From Micromonospora orduensis (lineage in GTDB: Bacteria; Actinomycetota; Actinomycetes; Mycobacteriales; Micromonosporaceae), in assembly GCF_006228125.1 (NCBI RefSeq), contig NZ_VDFY01000231.1, forward strand, positions 1 to 62,466: a stretch of DNA of 62,466 nucleotides. The letters are read 5' to 3'. The notes under the pieces are model-generated. The model was given only the letters and a program-made list of their open reading frames with translations, was not told the origin of the DNA and searched no databases. Below, piece by piece: positions 15,759-23,960 of this stretch (within the stretch, counting starts at the first letter, position 1; each line of letters starts with the position of its first letter). The translations under genes were made by a program, and so were the position numbers.

Positions 15759-16168
15759 TGGAACGCGTGCCGATCCTCAAGATCGGCGACATCCTGCTGG
15801 TCTCCATCCAGCTCGACATGTCCGACCAGACCGCGGTCCAGCTCCAGGAGGACCTCGCCGAGCGGATCGTCGACACCGGCTGCCACGGCGTGATCATCGA
15901 CATCACCGCCCTGGACATCGTCGACTCCTTCGTCGGGCGGATGCTCTCCACCATCGCGTCGATCTCCAAGGTGCTCGACGCGGAGACGGTGGTGGTCGGA
16001 ATGCGTCCCGCCGTCGCCATCACCCTTGTCGAACTGGGGCTGTCCCTGAACGGCATCCGTACCGCGCTGAACGTCGAGCGCGGCATGGAGCTGATCGCGG
16101 CGGCCCGCGCCGACGAGCTCGACTACCAGCTCGACGACGATCCGGACGCCGAGACGGCCACGCCGTGA
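15758..16168 (+). CDS. rsbS: Stressosome protein RsbS
   Basis: A 136-residue STAS protein, the RsbS partner of RsbR. IIDITALDIVDSFVGRMLST contains Ser57, the residue equivalent to the phosphorylated Ser of Bacillus RsbS, and VVVGMRPAVAITLVELGLSL is the family signature. Unphosphorylated RsbS binds the RsbT kinase; phosphorylation releases it. A C-terminal acidic tail (DELDYQLDDDPDAE) is longer than in Bacillus. Its ATG overlaps the rsbR stop by one base and its stop overlaps the rsbT start (GTGA), so stoichiometric production is likely. Confidence 0.94.
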   Translation: MERVPILKIGDILLVSIQLDMSDQTAVQLQEDLAERIVDTGCHGVIIDITALDIVDSFVGRMLSTIASISKVLDAETVVVGMRPAVAITLVELGLSLNGIRTALNVERGMELIAAARADELDYQLDDDPDAETATP

Positions 16169-16584
16169 CCACGGGCGTCGACCTGGGCCAGCCACAGGCG
16201 CAGGCGATCCGGAGCGACGAGGACGTGGTCCGCGTCCGGCAGTTGGTCCGTTCCGTGGCGGTGGCCGTCAAGCTGTCACTTGTCGACCAGACCAAGGTGG
16301 TCACGGCGGCGAGCGAGCTGGCCCGCAACACCCTGGTGTACGGCGGCGGCGGATCGGTCGAGGTGGTGATCGTCGACAACGGCCGACGCAAGGGCGTACA
16401 GATCGTCTTCGCCGACTCCGGGCCGGGCATCCCCGACCTGGATCTGGCCCTCACCGACGGCTACACCACAGGCGGTGGCCTCGGCCTCGGCCTCAGCGGC
16501 GCCCGTCGGCTGGTCGACGAGTTCGAGATCGAGACGTCGGCGGAGACCGGCACGCGCATCACGGTGACCAAGTGGTCACGGTGA
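16165..16584 (+). CDS. rsbT: Serine/threonine kinase RsbT (stressosome switch)
   Basis: A 139-residue GHKL ATPase of the RsbT family. The ATP-binding boxes are intact: N-box SELARNTLVYGGGG, G1 DSGPGIPDL and G2 GLGLGLSGARRLVDEFE. It should phosphorylate RsbR and RsbS, then leave the stressosome and activate an RsbU-type phosphatase, here perhaps the one encoded three genes downstream. The GTG start overlaps the rsbS stop by 4 bp. Confidence 0.95.
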   Translation: MTTGVDLGQPQAQAIRSDEDVVRVRQLVRSVAVAVKLSLVDQTKVVTAASELARNTLVYGGGGSVEVVIVDNGRRKGVQIVFADSGPGIPDLDLALTDGYTTGGGLGLGLSGARRLVDEFEIETSAETGTRITVTKWSR

Positions 16585-17594
16585 ACGGGGACGCGGTCAC
16601 CGACAGCGGCATCTGGTTCCGGGTGGAGGCCGGCAGCGCCGCCAGCGCCGTCCGACGCGCCGCCGAACGCCTCGGCTCACAGGTGGAGATGGACGCGACG
16701 CGCATCGCCGACCTCGCCATCGTCGCTGCCGAACTGACCAGCAACCTGGTCAAGCACGCCGACGAAGGCGTCCTGCTGCTCCGGCCGGTCCGCCGCGCCG
16801 GGGAGGCCGGCGTGGAACTGGTAGCCATCGACTCCGGACCCGGCATGGCCGACCTGACCGTCTCGTCCCGGGACGGGCACTCCACCAGCGGCACCCTCGG
16901 CATCGGCCTCGGCGCGATCGTCCGACAGGCCAGCTGGTTCGACGGGTACTCGCTGCCCGGCCGGGGCACCGTCCTCGCCGTACAGATCTGGCCCGCCGCG
17001 CCACCCCGACCGTCCTGGGCCGGTGCCCTCACCCGGCCGATCACCGGTGAGACGGTAAGCGGTGACGGGTACGCCGTCCGGGTCACCGACGGGCGCCATC
17101 AGGTGCTGGTCAGCGACGGCCTGGGGCACGGCCCACTGGCCGCCGGCGCCACCGAGGCGGCCCTGGCCGCGTTCCGCAACGCCCCGGCCGGCCCGCCGGC
17201 GACCGTCGTCGGGCACCTGCACCGGAGCATGTCGCACACCCGGGGCGCCGCGCTCGCGGTCGCCGAGCTGGCGCCGGAGGCCGGCATGCTGCGCTACGCC
17301 GGGCTGGGCAACATCTCGGGTGTGATCGTCGATGGCGACGGGCAGCGGCGGGGACTGGTGTCGCTGCCCGGCATCGCCGGGCACCAGCGGCCGACGGTCC
17401 GGGAGTACGACTACCCGTTCGGCCCGGGCGCCCGGCTGGTGATGCACAGCGACGGGGTGGTCGACCGGTGGCGGTTGACCGACTACCCGGGTCTCGTCGA
17501 GCAGTCACCGCTCGTCATGGCGGCCACCCTGCTGCGCGACGCCGGGGTACGACGCGACGACGCCTGCGTACTGGTCGCGAGGTCCTGGACATGA
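16581..17594 (+). CDS. HATPase-PP2C protein (RsbX-like phosphatase fused to RsbT-like kinase domain)
   Basis: A 337-residue two-domain protein. The N-terminal GHKL kinase domain (about 1-135) shows ELTSNLVKHADEG, DSGPGMADL and GTLGIGLGAIVRQ. The C-terminal SpoIIE/PP2C domain (about 150-335) shows LVSDGLGHGPLA, MHSDGVVDRW and RRDDACVLV. RsbX resets the stressosome by dephosphorylating RsbR and RsbS; its position right after rsbT fits that role, here with a fused kinase-like domain. Start taken at GTG 16581 (GTGA overlap with rsbT); GTG 16572 is an alternative adding three residues. The stop overlaps the next gene as ATGA. Confidence 0.85.
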   Translation: MNGDAVTDSGIWFRVEAGSAASAVRRAAERLGSQVEMDATRIADLAIVAAELTSNLVKHADEGVLLLRPVRRAGEAGVELVAIDSGPGMADLTVSSRDGHSTSGTLGIGLGAIVRQASWFDGYSLPGRGTVLAVQIWPAAPPRPSWAGALTRPITGETVSGDGYAVRVTDGRHQVLVSDGLGHGPLAAGATEAALAAFRNAPAGPPATVVGHLHRSMSHTRGAALAVAELAPEAGMLRYAGLGNISGVIVDGDGQRRGLVSLPGIAGHQRPTVREYDYPFGPGARLVMHSDGVVDRWRLTDYPGLVEQSPLVMAATLLRDAGVRRDDACVLVARSWT

Positions 17595-18952
17595 CCGCGG
17601 AGCCGGCCGCGCCACCGCTGTTGCAGATGGCGCTGCGGGTAGAGCAGGACATCTTCGTGATCCGCCAGCGGGGTCGCGAGGTGGCCGCCGTGGTCGGGCT
17701 CGAACATCAGGACCAGGTACGGATCGCGACCGCGCTCAGTGAGGTCGCCCGGGACCTGCTGTGGACGACCGGCGGCGCGGACGTCTCGTTCCACATCGAC
17801 GCGGGGGTCGACGGGCGGTTTTACCTCCGCGCCGACCTGGCACCGGTGACCCCACTGCCCGACGGCCGGTACGAGCCGCAGTCCGGCGCGGTGTCCCGAC
17901 TGGTCGACACACTGAGCGTGTCGACCGTCGAGGGGGTTACGGTCGTGAGGATGTCCCGACGAGTCCCGGCCAGCGCGCCGATGCCGACCCCGGAGCGGCT
18001 CGCCGAGTTCCGTACCGAACTCGGCCGCACCGCGCCGGCCAGCGCGCTGGACGAGTTGACCGTCCAGAACGGGCAGCTCATCGCGGCACTCGACGAGGTA
18101 CGCAGCCAGCGCGACGAGCTTGCCGTGCTGAACGACGAGCTGGCCGAGACCAACCGCGGTGTGCTGGCGCTCTACAACCAGCTCACCGAGGAGCTGGAGG
18201 AGACCAACCGGGGTGTGGTCGCCCTCTACGCCGAGCTGGACGAGAAATCGGCCCAGTTGCGCGCGGCCAGCGAGTCGAAGAGCCGGTTCCTGGCCAACGT
18301 GAGCCACGAGCTGCGCGCCCCGGTCACCGCGATCATCGGGTTGGGTCGGCTGCTCTCCGACTCGTCCTCCGACCCGCTCACCGCCGAGCAGGCCCGCCAG
18401 GTCGGTCTGATCCGCTCCTCGGCGGAGGATCTGCTCGGGCTGGTCAACGAACTTCTGGACCTGGCCAAGGCCGAGTCCGGCCGGATCGAGCCGGACTGGG
18501 CGGACGTCGACCTGCGTCCGCTCTTCGGCCAGCTGCGCGGCACGTTGCGCGCGCTCGCCACCCGCCCCGGGGTCGAGCTGGTGGTGGATGAGCCGCCGGC
18601 GCCCGCCCTGCTGCGCACCGACGAGGTGCTGCTCGGTCAGGTGCTGCGCAACCTCCTGCACAACGGCCTGAAGTTCACCGAACGCGGCCAGGTGCGGCTG
18701 CGTGCCCAGCGGCACGGCGACCGGTGGAGCTTCGAGGTCAGCGACACCGGCCCGGGCATCGCCCCGGAACTGCACGATCGGATCTTCGAGGAGTTCTACC
18801 AGGTGCCGGGCGCCACCCGTGTCGGCGGCACCGGCCTGGGCCTGCCGTACGCCCGGCGGTTGGTGACGCTGCTCGGCGGGACACTGGAGCTGGCCAGCGA
18901 ACCGGGCCGGGGCAGCACGTTCACCGTCTCCCTGCCCACCGGCGGAGCGTGA
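17591..18952 (+). CDS. Soluble sensor histidine kinase of the stressosome operon
   Basis: A 453-residue kinase without membrane segments. The N-terminal part (about 1-125) is a degenerate GHKL-like domain (ATALSEVARDLLW). A coiled coil with two related segments (ELAETNRGVLALYNQL and ELEETNRGVVALYAEL, about 180-220) leads to HisKA with His239 in NVSHELRAPVTAI. The HATPase has NGLKFTERG, DTGPGIAPE and GGTGLGLPYARRL. The signal probably comes through protein contacts in the operon; its receiver is most likely the REC domain of the next gene. ATG overlaps the previous stop; its own stop overlaps the next start (GTGA). Confidence 0.93.
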   Translation: MTAEPAAPPLLQMALRVEQDIFVIRQRGREVAAVVGLEHQDQVRIATALSEVARDLLWTTGGADVSFHIDAGVDGRFYLRADLAPVTPLPDGRYEPQSGAVSRLVDTLSVSTVEGVTVVRMSRRVPASAPMPTPERLAEFRTELGRTAPASALDELTVQNGQLIAALDEVRSQRDELAVLNDELAETNRGVLALYNQLTEELEETNRGVVALYAELDEKSAQLRAASESKSRFLANVSHELRAPVTAIIGLGRLLSDSSSDPLTAEQARQVGLIRSSAEDLLGLVNELLDLAKAESGRIEPDWADVDLRPLFGQLRGTLRALATRPGVELVVDEPPAPALLRTDEVLLGQVLRNLLHNGLKFTERGQVRLRAQRHGDRWSFEVSDTGPGIAPELHDRIFEEFYQVPGATRVGGTGLGLPYARRLVTLLGGTLELASEPGRGSTFTVSLPTGGA

Positions 18953-20493
18953 CGGTGGACGCCATGCCGGCGACCGTCCTGGTGGTCGATGACAGTCGCA
19001 CAAAGCGTTACCTGCTGGTCAGTTGGCTGACTCGGGCCGGGTTCACCGTGCTGGAGGCCGAGAACGGCGCCGAGGCGCTGGCCCGGGTCGAGGTGGAGCG
19101 GATCGACCTGGTCGTGCTCGACGTCCGGCTGCCCGACCTCAGCGGGTACGAGGTCTGCGAACGGATCAAGGAGCGGCACCCGGCGACGCCGGTGATCCAC
19201 GTGTCGGCGCACGCCGTCGACGTGGCCGACCGGGCCCAGGGCCTCACCCGAGGTGCGGACGCCTACCTGACCGAGCCCATCGAGCCGGAGGAGCTGATCG
19301 CCACCACGCGGGCGGTGCTGCGCTACTACCAGGCCCGCAAGCGCGCGGAACTGCTCGCCGAGCGGCTGCTCGTGCTGGCCGACACGACGGTGGCGGTGCA
19401 CGCCGCGCTGAACTTCGCCCGGCTGCTGGAGGCCGCCGCCGAGGGCGCCGCGCAGATCTTCAAGAGCCCGGCGGCGGTGGTCGCCGAGACGTTCGACGGT
19501 GACTGTCTCGCGGGGATCTGCGCCGGCCCGGGCCTGAAGGCGGACGTGGTGCCGTGGGTCGTCGACGACACGGGGGTGCCGACCGGGGCGACCGTGCGGG
19601 TCCAGGAGCCGGCGCAGTGGGGGCTGCTCAGCTGGCCGGCGGGCGATTCGGTGACGGTGGCCGCCGCCCGGCTCCGCGAGGACCGGGCCCCGCTGTACGT
19701 GGTGGTCCCCACCGCCACCCAGACCGCGCGGACGCCGGTGCTCGTGCAGCTCGCGCAGGCGGTCGCGGCGGCCGTTGAGGCGCAGCGCTCGTTCGACGAG
19801 GAGCACCGGATCGCCGTCACCCTCCAGCGCAGCCTCCTGCCGCGCGGGCTGCCCCAGGTGGCCGGACTGGATCTCGCGGTGCGCTACGAGCCGGCCAGCG
19901 CGCAGACCGAGGTGGGTGGCGACTTCTACGAGCTGGTGATGCTCGACGGGCACCTGCTCCTGGCGATCGGCGACGTGGCCGGTCACTCGCTGCACGCGGC
20001 GACCGTGATGGCCGAGCTGCGGCACGCCGTGCGGGCGTACGCGGTCGAGGGGCACCAGCCCGGCGAGATCCTGCACCGGGTCAACGAGCTGATGCGCACG
20101 CTCCTGCCGAACGAGCTGGCCACGCTCTGCGTGCTGCTGCTGCACCCGCCGACCGGGCGGGTCCGGTTGGCCAGCGCCGGTCACCTGCCACCGGTGCTCA
20201 GCCTGGACGGCAAGGTCGAGTTCGTGCAGCACTCGGCACCGCTGCTCGGCGTCCGCGCCCCCCGCCCGGCCGATCTGGAGTTCGTGCTGCCGGCCGGGGC
20301 GACGCTGGTGTTCTACACCGACGGCCTGATCGAGCGGCGGGACGCCACCATCGACGAGGGGTTGGCCGCGCTCGCCGCGCTGACCGGCACCGTCGACGAG
20401 GACCTGGACCGGTTCTGCGAGCGGCTGCTGATGGAGCTGGCCCCACCGGAGATCCAGGACGACGTGGCAGTGGTCGTGCTGCGCCGCCGCTGA
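18949..20493 (+). CDS. Receiver-PP2C phosphatase (RsbU-like response regulator)
   Basis: A 514-residue protein: REC domain (about 8-125; acidic pair VVDDS, phosphoacceptor Asp58 in VVLDVRLPDLSG), a middle segment of GAF-like length (about 145-275), then a SpoIIE/PP2C phosphatase (QRSLLPRGLP, GGDFYELVMLD, AIGDVAGHS, LVFYTDGLIERR, IQDDVAVVVLRRR). In the REC domain the usually invariant Lys before Pro is Glu (LTEPIEP). It should dephosphorylate a phospho-STAS antagonist and so free a sigma factor, in response to the upstream kinase and/or RsbT. GTG start at 18949; ATG 18964 is possible. Confidence 0.92.
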   Translation: MTVDAMPATVLVVDDSRTKRYLLVSWLTRAGFTVLEAENGAEALARVEVERIDLVVLDVRLPDLSGYEVCERIKERHPATPVIHVSAHAVDVADRAQGLTRGADAYLTEPIEPEELIATTRAVLRYYQARKRAELLAERLLVLADTTVAVHAALNFARLLEAAAEGAAQIFKSPAAVVAETFDGDCLAGICAGPGLKADVVPWVVDDTGVPTGATVRVQEPAQWGLLSWPAGDSVTVAAARLREDRAPLYVVVPTATQTARTPVLVQLAQAVAAAVEAQRSFDEEHRIAVTLQRSLLPRGLPQVAGLDLAVRYEPASAQTEVGGDFYELVMLDGHLLLAIGDVAGHSLHAATVMAELRHAVRAYAVEGHQPGEILHRVNELMRTLLPNELATLCVLLLHPPTGRVRLASAGHLPPVLSLDGKVEFVQHSAPLLGVRAPRPADLEFVLPAGATLVFYTDGLIERRDATIDEGLAALAALTGTVDEDLDRFCERLLMELAPPEIQDDVAVVVLRRR

Positions 20494-20626
20494 GCGGGTG
20501 GTGCCGTCTTCGGTGCCTCGTCATGGAAGCGCTCGTTCCTGAAGACCCACCAGCAGCCGGTGCCCCCGGAGCGCCCGACCTGGCCCACCTCCTGTCGCGG
20601 ACCGGCCGCGCCCCCACCTGGAGTCG

Positions 20627-20655
20627 TTGACTCGGGGTATTCGCTTGGTGAATAG
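20627..20655 (+). promoter_or_regulatory. Promoter and dyad operator of the PadR-ABC operon
   Basis: A -35 hexamer TTGACT (20627-20632) is followed after 17 bp by GAATAG (20650-20655). An inverted repeat TATTC-N7-GAATA (20638-20654) lies across the spacer and -10. Such dyads are the usual PadR binding sites, so autorepression is likely. The start codon is 9-10 bp further on. Confidence 0.55.
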
Positions 20656-20663
20656 TGGGTGGG

Positions 20664-21200
20664 GTGTCCACGTCGCACGTCCTGCTCGGGTTGCTCGCTG
20701 CTGGCAGCCGGCACGGGTACGACCTCAAGCGCGCGCACGACGAGCGGCTGCCCCGGGCCCGGCCGTTGGCCTTCGGGCAGGTCTACGCCACCCTCGGTCG
20801 CCTGCAACGCGACGGCCTGGTGGCCGCCGCCGGTCAGGACCGGGCGGCCGGCCCGGACCGCACGACGTACGCGCTGACCGACCCGGGCCGGGCCGCGCTC
20901 GACGAGTGGTTGTCCACCGTCGAGCCACCCATGCCGTACGTGGCCAGCACGCTCTTCACCAAGGTCGTGGTGGCGCTGCTTGTCGCCGACGTCGACCGGG
21001 CCCGGTCCTACCTGATCGCCCAGCGCGGCGCGCACAGCGCACGGCTGCGCGAGTTGACCGCGGCCAAGGCCGACCCGGCCGCCACCCTCAGCGATGTGAT
21101 CGCGGCCGACTTCGCGATCGACCACCTCGACGCCGACCTGCGGTGGCTGCGCGCCACCCTGGACCGGGTCGCCGACTGGCACCGGGAGGTGCATCCGTGA
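20664..21200 (+). CDS. PadR-family transcriptional regulator
   Basis: A 178-residue PadR repressor: N-terminal winged helix (LLGLLAAGSRHGYDLKRAHD, FGQVYATLGRLQRDGLVAAA, YALTDPGRAALDEWL) and a C-terminal helical dimerisation domain (about 95-178). It heads an operon with an ABC ATPase and a FtsX-like permease, which it should repress. GTG 20664 (VSTSHVLLGLL) is chosen; GTG 20655 lies in the probable -10 region. The stop overlaps the ATPase start (GTGA). Confidence 0.92.
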   Translation: MSTSHVLLGLLAAGSRHGYDLKRAHDERLPRARPLAFGQVYATLGRLQRDGLVAAAGQDRAAGPDRTTYALTDPGRAALDEWLSTVEPPMPYVASTLFTKVVVALLVADVDRARSYLIAQRGAHSARLRELTAAKADPAATLSDVIAADFAIDHLDADLRWLRATLDRVADWHREVHP

Positions 21201-21898
21201 CGCAACTCCAGGCTCGCGGCGTGGTTCGGGCGTACGGCCCGACGCCCGCCCTGCGTGGCGTGACGCTCGACGTGGCCGAGGGCGAGATCGTCGCCGTCAC
21301 CGGTCCCAGTGGCTGCGGCAAGTCGACCCTGCTGCACTGCCTGGCGGGGATCCTCCGCCCGGACGCCGGTGAGGTCACCTGGCGCGGTCACCGGATCGAC
21401 ACCTGGTCGGAGGCGGCCCGGTCCCGGTTGCGGCGCACCGAGTTCGGGGTGCTGTTCCAGTTCGGCCAGCTGGTGGCCGAGCTGACCGCGGCGGAGAACG
21501 TCTCCCTGCCGCTGCTTCTCGCCGGCACGGGGCGGCGAGAGGCGCGGACGGCGGCGCTCACCTGGCTGGAACGGTTCGGGGTGGCCGAGCTGGCCGACGT
21601 CCGGCCGGGTGAGTTGTCCGGCGGTCAGCAGCAGCGCTGCGCCACGGCACGGGCGCTGGTCACCGAGCCGCGGGTGCTCTTCGCCGACGAGCCGACCGGC
21701 GCGCTGGACACGCTCACCGGCGAGCAGGTCCTCACCCAACTGGTCCGGCTCGCCCGTGAGCAGCACACCTCCGTCGTGCTTATCACCCACGAGCCGCGGA
21801 TCGCCGCGTACGCCGATCGGGAGATCATGCTGCGCGACGGCCTGGTGGACCACACCGGCCTGGGGCTCGACGTGCCGCTGGCCGGCGGCGCGCGGTGA
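21197..21898 (+). CDS. ABC transporter ATPase (LolD/MacB type)
   Basis: A 233-residue ATPase with Walker A GPSGCGKST, Q-loop region FQFGQLV, signature ELSGGQQQRCATARAL, Walker B VLFADEPTGALD and switch His in LITHEP. The DEPTGALD and LSGGQQQR signatures are those of MacB/LolD-type ATPases that power mechanotransmission permeases with FtsX domains, encoded next. Probably a complex that extrudes or extracts hydrophobic or peptide compounds. GTG start overlaps padR stop; stop overlaps permease start. Confidence 0.94.
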   Translation: MTQLQARGVVRAYGPTPALRGVTLDVAEGEIVAVTGPSGCGKSTLLHCLAGILRPDAGEVTWRGHRIDTWSEAARSRLRRTEFGVLFQFGQLVAELTAAENVSLPLLLAGTGRREARTAALTWLERFGVAELADVRPGELSGGQQQRCATARALVTEPRVLFADEPTGALDTLTGEQVLTQLVRLAREQHTSVVLITHEPRIAAYADREIMLRDGLVDHTGLGLDVPLAGGAR

Positions 21899-23418
21899 GA
21901 CCGGGGACGCTGGTCCGGCTCGCTCTCGCCGGCACCCGCACCGACACCGCCCGGGTGGTGCTCACGGCGCTCAGCGCCCTGCTGGCGACCCTGGCCGGGC
22001 TGGCGGCCCTCACCGTGCTGGCCATCGACAAGCCGCCCGGCGACGCCTGGACGGAGTCGGAGCAGTACCGCAACGCGCTGCTGCGCGAGCCCGGGTTGCG
22101 CGGCGGGACGGCGTTCGCGTTGCTGATGCTGACCATCCCGGTGCTGGCGTTGGCCGGTCAGTGCGCCCGGCTCGGCGCTCCGGCCCGGGACCGCCGGCTG
22201 GCGGCGCTGCGGCTGGCCGGTGCCACCCCCGGTCAGGTCACCCGGCTGGCGGTGCTGGAGACCGGGGTGGCCGCCCTGCTGGGCACGCTCGCCGGGCTGG
22301 GCCTCCACCTGGGCGGTCGGGAGATCCTGCACCGGCCGGACGCGCAGGGTCGGCTGGCGCTGCCCACCGACGTGCTGCCGTCGACAGGTGCGATCGCGGC
22401 GGTGGTGCTGGGCCTGCCGGTGCTCGCCGCGTTGGCCACCGCCCTGATGCTGCGGACGGTCACCGCGAGTCCGCTCGGGGTGAGCCGTAGGGCCCCTCGC
22501 GAGCGTGGCCCGCGGCCGTGGGCCGGCATCCTGATCGGGGTCGGCGTGGCCTCGTTCGCGGCGGTCCGCCCGGTTGCGTACCGGTTCGACGGCAACGACG
22601 AGGTGCTGGGCTGGCTGGTGCCACTGTTGTTCGTGGCCGGTGCGCTCGCCGCGATGATCGGGGTGGTGATCGGCACCGGCTGGATCTCGTACACCTGCGG
22701 TCGGTTGTTGCGGCGGTACGCCCGCCGGCCGCCGGCCCTGCTCGCGGCGGGCCGGCTGATGGCCGACCCGTGGGCGGGCAGCCGGACCTTTGCCGCGCTG
22801 CTGGCCGCGGTGATCTTCGGTGCCGGGGCGGCCGCCCTGCGCGCCTACTTCGTCACCCAGGACCAGCTCCAACGGGCCCAGAGCCAGCTCGCCGGGGCGG
22901 ACGGGGGCGCCGACCCGTTCTACCTGTCCACCATGGACCTGGTCGACGCCGCCGTCGCGGTGGCCATCCTGATCGCGGCGGGTGGACTGATGGTCGCGCT
23001 CGTCGAGGGGATCGTCGCCCGTCGACGCGCCTACGCCGCCCTGGTCGCCACGGGAGTGCCGCGCGGCACGCTGAGCCGTTCGGTGGCCTGGCAGGCGCTG
23101 ACCCCGGCGGTGCCGGCGATCCTGCTCGCGCTCGCCGTGGGCGAACTGCTCGGCCGAGGGCTCTTCCCGAGAGCGGCGACGGGAGGGTCGTCGGCGCAGG
23201 TCTGCAACGCCACGGCCGCGCTCTGCGACGACCCGGCCACCCGCGAGCGGTACACGCGGATCGTCGAGACCCCCGGGGCCGAGCGGGTGCCGGACGTACC
23301 CCTGGAACACCTGGCCTGGCTCGGGGCCGGCGCGACGGTCGCGGTGCTGGTGACGGTCGGCGTCGGCCTGCTCTTCCTGCGCGTCAGCATCGCCCTCGAC
23401 GAGCTGCGGACGGCCTGA
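21895..23418 (+). CDS. FtsX-like ABC transporter permease
   Basis: A 507-residue permease with about eight to ten hydrophobic helices, including paired FtsX-like segments (VLALAGQCARLGAPARDRRL, LAALRLAGATPGQVTRLAVL near residues 85-120, and a second at about 365-405 with VEGIVARRRAYAALVATGVP). An extracytoplasmic stretch (about 420-470) holds two Cys (VCNATAALCDD) that could form a disulfide. It is the membrane partner of the preceding ATPase. GTG start, 4-bp overlap. Confidence 0.9.
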   Translation: MRPGTLVRLALAGTRTDTARVVLTALSALLATLAGLAALTVLAIDKPPGDAWTESEQYRNALLREPGLRGGTAFALLMLTIPVLALAGQCARLGAPARDRRLAALRLAGATPGQVTRLAVLETGVAALLGTLAGLGLHLGGREILHRPDAQGRLALPTDVLPSTGAIAAVVLGLPVLAALATALMLRTVTASPLGVSRRAPRERGPRPWAGILIGVGVASFAAVRPVAYRFDGNDEVLGWLVPLLFVAGALAAMIGVVIGTGWISYTCGRLLRRYARRPPALLAAGRLMADPWAGSRTFAALLAAVIFGAGAAALRAYFVTQDQLQRAQSQLAGADGGADPFYLSTMDLVDAAVAVAILIAAGGLMVALVEGIVARRRAYAALVATGVPRGTLSRSVAWQALTPAVPAILLALAVGELLGRGLFPRAATGGSSAQVCNATAALCDDPATRERYTRIVETPGAERVPDVPLEHLAWLGAGATVAVLVTVGVGLLFLRVSIALDELRTA

Positions 23419-23531
23419 GTCGATGTAACACCGCTGGTGGCGGTGCCGCTGTGTGCAGCGGAGGCCCGGACGATCGGGTCTCCGGCGTCGGGCCGGACGG
23501 TCCCGGCGTGGTGACGGTGGGAGTTCGCCAG

Positions 23532-23960
23532 ATGCACAACCAACCGGGCTCAGCCCCGCCGGTGTTCGTCGACGGCACCGGGCGTCGCCGCCGACTGACC
23601 GTCATCGCGGGCACCGCCATGGGCCTTGGCCTGCTCACCAGCCTCGCCCTGATCGCCGCGGGGCTCTTCCTGGACACCTCGGTGCCGCTGCCCGGCTGGT
23701 CGGACGACTCCCGGGGGACGCGCCCGGTGGAGGCCGGCGTGGACGGGATCACGCCGCCCCGGGTGGCCGAGTCGCCGTCGCCGTCGCCGGTGGCCCGCAC
23801 GTCGGCGCCGCTGCCGCGCGCCACCCCGACCACCGGCGACCGGTCCCGGACCACGGCCGCCACGCCCACCGGGGCGCCATCCGCCACCGACCAACCGGGT
23901 CGTGGCGACGAGCACCGCCCCACCGCCAAGCCGAGCAAATCGCCCGGTAAGCCGCAGTGA
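23532..23960 (+). CDS. Hypothetical single-pass membrane protein with Pro/Thr/Ser tail
   Basis: A 142-residue protein: short cytoplasmic N-terminus (VFVDGTGRRRRLTV), one transmembrane helix (AGTAMGLGLLTSLALIAAG, about residues 26-46) and an extracytoplasmic tail rich in Pro, Ser, Thr and Arg (residues 55-142), probably disordered. No domain is recognised. The ATG at 23532 follows GGGAG. Its stop overlaps the next gene (GTGA), so it is co-translated with the deacetylase-glycosyltransferase and may anchor or assist it at the membrane. That role is inference from coupling alone. Confidence 0.72.
   Translation: MHNQPGSAPPVFVDGTGRRRRLTVIAGTAMGLGLLTSLALIAAGLFLDTSVPLPGWSDDSRGTRPVEAGVDGITPPRVAESPSPSPVARTSAPLPRATPTTGDRSRTTAATPTGAPSATDQPGRGDEHRPTAKPSKSPGKPQ

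Noticed and set aside
14376..20493. Search for a sigma factor gene within the stressosome block
   Set aside because: None of the genes shows sigma region 2 or 4 motifs; the controlled sigma factor must be encoded elsewhere.
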